Shown: piece by piece, positions 35,659-40,000 of the stretch
Layout: each line of letters opens with the position of its first letter
Position numbering within the stretch: position 1 is the first letter of the stretch
NCBI GenBank assembly: GCA_963575745.1
Contig: CAUYUJ010003880.1
Location: forward strand, 17,501 to 57,500
Reading direction: 5' to 3'
DNA from: Prorocentrum cordatum
Lineage: Eukaryota > Sar > Dinophyceae > Prorocentrales > Prorocentraceae
DNA length: 40,000 nucleotides
Program-made: the position numbers and the translations under genes
Notes under the pieces: generated by a model
Databases searched by the model: none
Told to the model about the DNA's origin: nothing
Seen by the model: only the letters and a program-made list of their open reading frames with translations

Positions 35659-37250
35659 GCCCTTTTTCAGCGCGAGATGCCCCACAGCTGACGAAGAGCC
35701 GACAGCTACGATGGGGGCAAGACCAAATTTGTCTCTTCCAAGTTGGTTGCATACCAGTGATTTCCCCTCCGTCTTCCTCTGCTAAGCCTCTTCGACCAGC
35801 CCTCAAGGCCAAGGTTGTTCATACTAGTAGAGAGTATGCCACCAACAATTTTTCATGCTTCAGCGGTTCCACCATTAAGTTCAGTTTGAATGATGAATAC
35901 ATTTGGGACCTAGAGGCCACCGCAGCCACTATTGCTGTTAAACATGCGTATGCGGTTTGGGAGCATTTGGCCCAGGCAACTGTTTGCAGCGCAATACTTG
36001 GGCAGCCCTGTCCTTGGGCATTTAAGGCTAGGCACGCACATCTCACAGATGTTCACAAGTACATGCATCTAGAGTCCTTAGAGACACTAGAGGTGACAGA
36101 CACTGCTTGGGATAAACAGCTGTGCTCTGGAGCCTGGGCGCTGGCGCGTGCACAGCCGTCGGCAATGCACACTTGCAACAGCTTTCTCCCCCGCACTCCT
36201 AGGACCAATTGGGTGTATTGGGTGGAAGGTGGGTATGTCACGGGAAATGTGGGTCCTGGCATATATGCGCCTCTTACTAAAGCCAGCGAGCGCGAGTATC
36301 AAGTGGGTAACCACGCTAGGCGCGCGCAGGCCATACAGCACCCCCACTTTTCCGCACGCGCTCGTCCCATCTCTTATGGACTAGCCGCCGCACTTATGTT
36401 GACAATCGTGTCCGCCATGTGCATCGCCTTCCCCCTCTCCATTCGAGATGAGATCGATCCTTTCCCCACCTCTGATCAATGCAGATTATCATACGTACAC
36501 GCGCGCGTGTGCACATGTTTCAATTCGTACAAAACGATAGGTCGATTACAGCTCCTCAGCGACGGTGAATGTCTCTGTGGCCCTCTCGCTGCAGTTTGCC
36601 TGAGCGGCAGTCCCTTCTCTCTCAATTCTCCTCTAGCCATCAGTGACCTCCGACGTTGGGAAGGGCCCGACGGCGATCACCTCGGCCAACTGTGGCTGGA
36701 GCACTTCAGTAAGACTGTTGACATCGATGCCCCCAGGTGGCCATCCAGGCTCCCTCAGTTTCCTTGCTTTCCCCGGTTTGCCTTGTGGTATGGGTCTTTG
36801 CCCCAGGCTGCCAGGGAGAACCCTGTCGCCCTCAGCTTGTGCGTGCCCACCGTTGAGAGACCCGATGAAGTTCGTCTTGCCCTGGAGCTTGCCCCGCCTC
36901 GTCTGGGAACCTTTACCCACCTCGCCGTGTGCAATGATGGCTCCGTGCGATGCCAGGCTGAAGTGCAAGCCAGTTGGGCCCTGGTGGCTATCGGAGAGGA
37001 CCCCTCGGGCTTTGCCTTCAGGGGATGGCGGGCCCATGACCTCGAGCGATCCTTCAGGACCAATACACGGCATTATGTGGCCACCGGCACGGAGAGTGAG
37101 TTCGGCGGTGCCCTGTGGGCCATTATTTACCTCCTAGCCGAACCCACAGCGGTGCCTGCCACACTCCAAACGGATTCCATGAATGTGGTTCGTGCTCTCC
37201 GAGGCTTGGCCACCCCGCCGCCCGAGGACGAGAGATTGGTCGTTTTGCCT
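35655..37250 (+). pseudogene. Unknown ~410-residue region plus RNase H N-terminal part
   Basis: The frame starts MSPFSARDAPQLTKSRQLRW and is open for over 1.5 kb without repeats. I do not recognise the first ~410 residues. They include DLEATAATIAVKHAYAVWEH, a hydrophobic segment (YGLAAALMLTIVSAMCIAF, about residues 240-258) and several Cys. RNase H follows: LAVCNDGSVRCQ (first catalytic Asp 36936-36938), TESEFGGALWAIIYLL (Glu 37098-37100) and TDSMNVVRAL (Asp 37173-37175). The fourth catalytic motif lies in the next phase, after an indel at about 37215-37290; the open frame itself runs on to 37349. RNase H would remove the RNA strand after cDNA synthesis. Confidence 0.65.
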
Positions 37251-37255
37251 GTGCT

Positions 37256-37868
37256 GCCTGGGCGCAACTTCGCCAATTTCGTGTTGTTTCTGTGCGTCGC
37301 ATCAAGGGCCACGTGGGGCATCCCTGGGATACGATGGCTGACTGGCTAGCTGGCGGCGTGTCCAAGGGTTTCGTGACCCCCGCCCCCTTTCCTGAGGCCC
37401 TACTTCGCCTCACAAGCTACGCCCCTCAGTGTGAGTGGGGTTGGGTTTCCCACGCTCCGCCTGACACCGGGCAGGCCTTCCCCGTGAGTTTAGGCGGCAC
37501 CGACGCGCTGACGCCCTCCTGCAGGGCAGAATTGGACCAGCTGGGGGGATTGTTGTGGCCCCCCGCTCCCCCGCCCGACCTGGAACCCGTGAATGTGGCC
37601 CTCAAGGTGGCTCAATACAATGCCAGGTCTGCCACCATCAAGGCCGCCTATGGCATGGTTGGCAAGATGCGAAGGGCCCGCACCAAGGCACTCATGCTCC
37701 AAATGGCTGCTGAACGGACCCACCTGGTAGGAGTCCAAGAGGCCCGCGCCCCCCAGGGGGCCCGTGTTGCCGATGGGTTCTTCGCGGTGCCCTCGGGCGT
37801 GGGAAAGGATGGGCTACGGGTAGAACTCTGGGTCAACACCCAATCCCACTACGCCTCCAGAGGCCACA
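37256..37868 (+). pseudogene. RNase H C-terminus fused to endonuclease N-terminus
   Basis: One uninterrupted frame reads AQLRQFRVVSVRRIKGHVGH then PWDTMADWLAG (His at 37310-37312, last catalytic Asp 37340-37342), which completes the RNase H. It then continues through a ~90-residue linker into VALKVAQYNARSA (Asn motif of the endonuclease, near 37615) and HLVGVQEARAPQG (catalytic Glu 37739-37741). RNase H and endonuclease are thus parts of one polypeptide, in that order. The phase is lost at about 37868. Confidence 0.7.
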
Positions 37869-37869
37869 A

Positions 37870-38865
37870 ACGTTCTTCCTTGCCAATCGGCACGTGCGCG
37901 TTCTTTTCAGGTCTGAGCGCTTCTTGCGCGTGCGAATTGAGGCTCCTGCTCTATCCTTGGTTGTTCTTGTTGCCCACATTCCCCACATTAAAGCGACCCC
38001 TCTTGTGAGAGCAGAATGTTGGAGATCCTTTGATACAGTAACATCAGAGTGGAACCCCACTCTCGCTTTTGTCGACGCCAACGCCCGCTTTGGCTCCTGC
38101 CAGTCCGAAGTTGTGGGGCCGCAAGAGCCTTGTCAAACCGAGTGCGCTGTTGGGTCCCGTTTCCATCAGTATTTGAAGGAAGCCAACTTGAAATGTCTAA
38201 ACACTTGCATGCTCGACTCTCCCACGGGTCACACGTTTGTCTCCAACAAAGGGAGTGAACATCGGATAGATTATGTTTTGGTATCCCCACACGTGCATGA
38301 GCGTGCGCAATCGTGCCACGTTTCCTACACCTTCGACAACGGTATGCAGGTTAAGGACAACTACCCGATCTTCGCTACACTTTGCTGGGCTGTCGCCTCA
38401 ACCCGTAACCCTAAGACGCGAAAGCCCAACCTGGACCAGCAGAAGTTTTGCGACCCAGGTGCTCTCCCCCAATTTCAGGATTCCCTCGAGCGCATTCCGC
38501 TCGCTCCTTGGAATCAGGGCATTGACCTACACCGCTGGGACGTGACAGGCAACATCTTAGATGCCGCGGCAGATGCTTTCAGGCCGTCTGTCCGCCCTGC
38601 CAGACAGTCCTATGTCACTCAGTCCTTTCTTAGTCTCCTCACCTGGCGGAGGGGCATCCAGCGTGCTCTCAAGCGGTGGTTCGGATTGACCCCAGGTCCT
38701 CCCAGGCATGACCTCACCGAGGCCCTGCGGCGGTTTGTTGAGAGAATGATCGGTGGCGATCTTGCCAGATTTCGGCAAGAGTTTGATCCCCCCCTCCCCG
38801 GCCCGCCTACTGGGCACCACCTGTTTGGCGGCGCGCATGTTTGTTGGGTGAGACCTTGGTGCTGA
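37870..38865 (+). pseudogene. Endonuclease C-terminal half and pre-RT region
   Basis: Continuing in another phase: FFLANRHVRVLFRSERFLRV, LVVLVAHIPH, LAFVDANARFG (Asp 38074-38076, Asn 38080-38082), HRIDYVLVS (Asp 38269-38271) and KDNYPIF where S-D-H usually stands. This completes the endonuclease fold. Helical pre-RT sequence follows (LTWRRGIQRALKRWFGL, LTEALRRFVERMIGGDLARF) up to a TGA at 38863-38865. A last piece in another phase (AEDLAVRLAHALIHSAPEMA, 38861-38925) runs into the complex repeat. The RT core itself is missing. Confidence 0.75.
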
Positions 38866-38926
38866 GGACTTGGCCGTGCGCCTCGCACATGCGTTGATCC
38901 ACAGTGCGCCCGAGATGGCACTGCAA

Positions 38927-40000
38927 CTCGACCCAGCACACCTAGGCGCCAGCGCTCCCACTTCAGCAATGCGGCAACCGCAGCATAAAGGGGCGGCGGG
39001 CTACTAGGTCGCCAGTTGAGGAGGGCAGGGGGGCGCGACCGTCGACGGACGCGGCGTTTGCCGAGACCGCCACAGGCAGAAACAACGTTGCAACCGTATG
39101 CTGCCCCTACCTCCATCCACTTGCGTGCCTGTGTTTCTCGCACTGGCTCTTTTCAATCGTCGACCGCCGCCGCCCAGGATGGCGTTTGCTGGGGTGGCCG
39201 TAGTCCCTGCGCCGCGCCCATGGCCGCGCAGTGTTTTCACTCCACCCTACGCTCGCCAGCTGGCTCCCACCCCCCAACTCCTACTCAGCCTGCCCACCGG
39301 GCGCAACTTACTTACGGGAGGGGTGGAGTTGGAGGCGGTCACGGGCCATTGGACGGTGGTTTTGGGAGGGTAGAGGAACGCGGCCGTCGACGGCCGCAAC
39401 GTTGGCCGAAACCGCCGCGCTTAGCAACCACGCTGTGCTCATATTTTTGGCGTTACTTGCCTCAATCAGCGTGTCGCGTTCCTCGCCGTGCTCCCCTCCA
39501 GTCGTCAACCGCCGCCTGTCAGCGTGGCGTTGGCCAGGGGGGGCCGCGGTCCCTGCGCTGCGCCTAGCTCCGCGCAGCTTTCCCACCCAACCTCTACGCT
39601 CGCCAGCTGGCTTCGCAGTCGGCAGCCGCTGCAGTGAGGAATTTTCCCTTCGGGGCACGGGTGTCGGGGCGGCTTCATTTGGGAAGGTCACCGCCACGGA
39701 AGGCGCAAAACCTCCCTCACGCTCGTTGGAAGCCCCAGGCGGCCCCCAGTCCCACGTGCTGGGAACCCGACGCTTGCTTGCAGGTGAGGGGTTAGCCTGT
39801 GGGGGGGGGTTCCAGTGAGCAGGGGGGGAGGCCCTTGCGCCTTCCACCCTGGTGAGCGTGGGCCCCCTTTCCCCGCTGGCAAAGCCACCGCCTCTGAAGG
39901 CTCAGGCCTCCCCCGCGCTCGGTGGGACCCAGGCCCACGCACTGGGTTCTTACGCCTGCTTGCAGGCGGGGATTCCCGTCGTGGGATGTTGGGACTCCCG
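38927..40000 (+). repeat. Complex repeat, copy 2 (continues beyond window)
   Basis: Direct repeat of 32427-33493, starting at ACCTAGGCGCCAGCGCTCCC, displaced by about 6500 nt. By eye identity is about 95 percent, including the two full subunits and the GCCTGCTTGCAGG module. The left boundary coincides with loss of the third retroelement's coding sequence. The right end is outside the window. Confidence 0.85.

Larger units (their letters stand above)
35406..38930 (+). mobile_element. Third retroelement: unknown domain - RNase H - endonuclease - pre-RT, 3'-truncated
   Basis: This ~3.5-kb unit starts directly at the edge of the (TAC)n array and ends where the second copy of the ~1-kb complex repeat begins. 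The order of its coding pieces is a short Pro/Thr-rich N-terminus, ~410 residues of unknown sequence, RNase H, AP-type endonuclease, and pre-RT sequence. No RT catalytic core is present. GC content and amino-acid composition are more balanced than in the other two elements, so it is a third family. No SL is seen at its 5' end. Confidence 0.75.

Noticed and set aside
32427-40000. Long terminal repeats of an LTR retrotransposon
   Set aside because: No integrase, protease or gag is seen between them. The repeats have internal ~350-nt subunits and extend beyond a plausible element end, and the enclosed element is of LINE type.

Overview
The window looks like a stretch of dinoflagellate nuclear genome made almost entirely of repeats and dead or dying mobile elements. 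The strongest evidence is the dinoflagellate trans-spliced leader (SL), the 22-nt exon normally added to mRNA 5' ends. It occurs here in genomic DNA twice as a perfect copy (12296-12317 on +, 25837-25858 on -) and once as a degenerate copy (13244-13265 on +). None of the three is followed by a spliced-leader donor site, so they are recycled mRNA 5' ends and not SL RNA genes. The GC-rich composition, the intron-poor retro-coding sequences and the endonuclease/reverse transcriptase families agree with this. Genus cannot be decided from the sequence.

Layout. 1-12.3 kb is GC-rich spacer DNA built from a degenerate CCAAGAGGCCC / CCAAGACGGCCC motif. It is interrupted by several satellites: a TAGCT-palindrome minisatellite, a 90-bp tandem array, a 1.5-kb GGT array between direct repeats, a 73-bp array, and a GGTGTCCCGCT array ending near a 36-bp perfect palindrome. 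At 12.3-12.9 kb lies the one clean protein gene, a 99-codon small membrane protein. It is headed by a perfect SL and bracketed by a 12-nt direct repeat, so it is a retroposed cDNA. 13.2-18.5 kb is a plus-strand LINE-type retrotransposon (ORF1 with coiled coil; ORF2 with endonuclease and RT, broken by frameshifts) sitting in AT-rich microsatellite DNA, with an SL relic at its 5' end. 18.6-20.1 kb is pentanucleotide and other simple repeats.

22.1-25.86 kb is a second LINE on the minus strand with a perfect SL at its 5' end, abutting a 0.7-kb GGA array. Its RT is cut off by a structure with ~190-bp inverted repeats (21.07-22.07 kb). 27.2-28.4 kb is a CAT array and a G-rich minisatellite. 28.7-29.8 kb is a broken Helitron-like (HUH-type) replicase relic. 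29.8-33.8 kb is simple repeats plus the first copy of a ~1-kb repeat. 34.0-35.4 kb is a decayed TAC/ACG triplet array. 35.4-38.9 kb is a third retroelement with RNase H placed upstream of an endonuclease, cut off at a second copy of the ~1-kb repeat (38.93-40 kb, continuing out of the window).

The genes do not form an operon or pathway. What unifies the window is a retroposition theme: trans-spliced mRNAs, both a host gene and LINEs, have been copied back into the genome with their SL, and all three LINE-type elements begin exactly at simple-sequence arrays. Most very long open frames lie in triplet repeats or in repeats whose unit length is a multiple of three, and are not genes.
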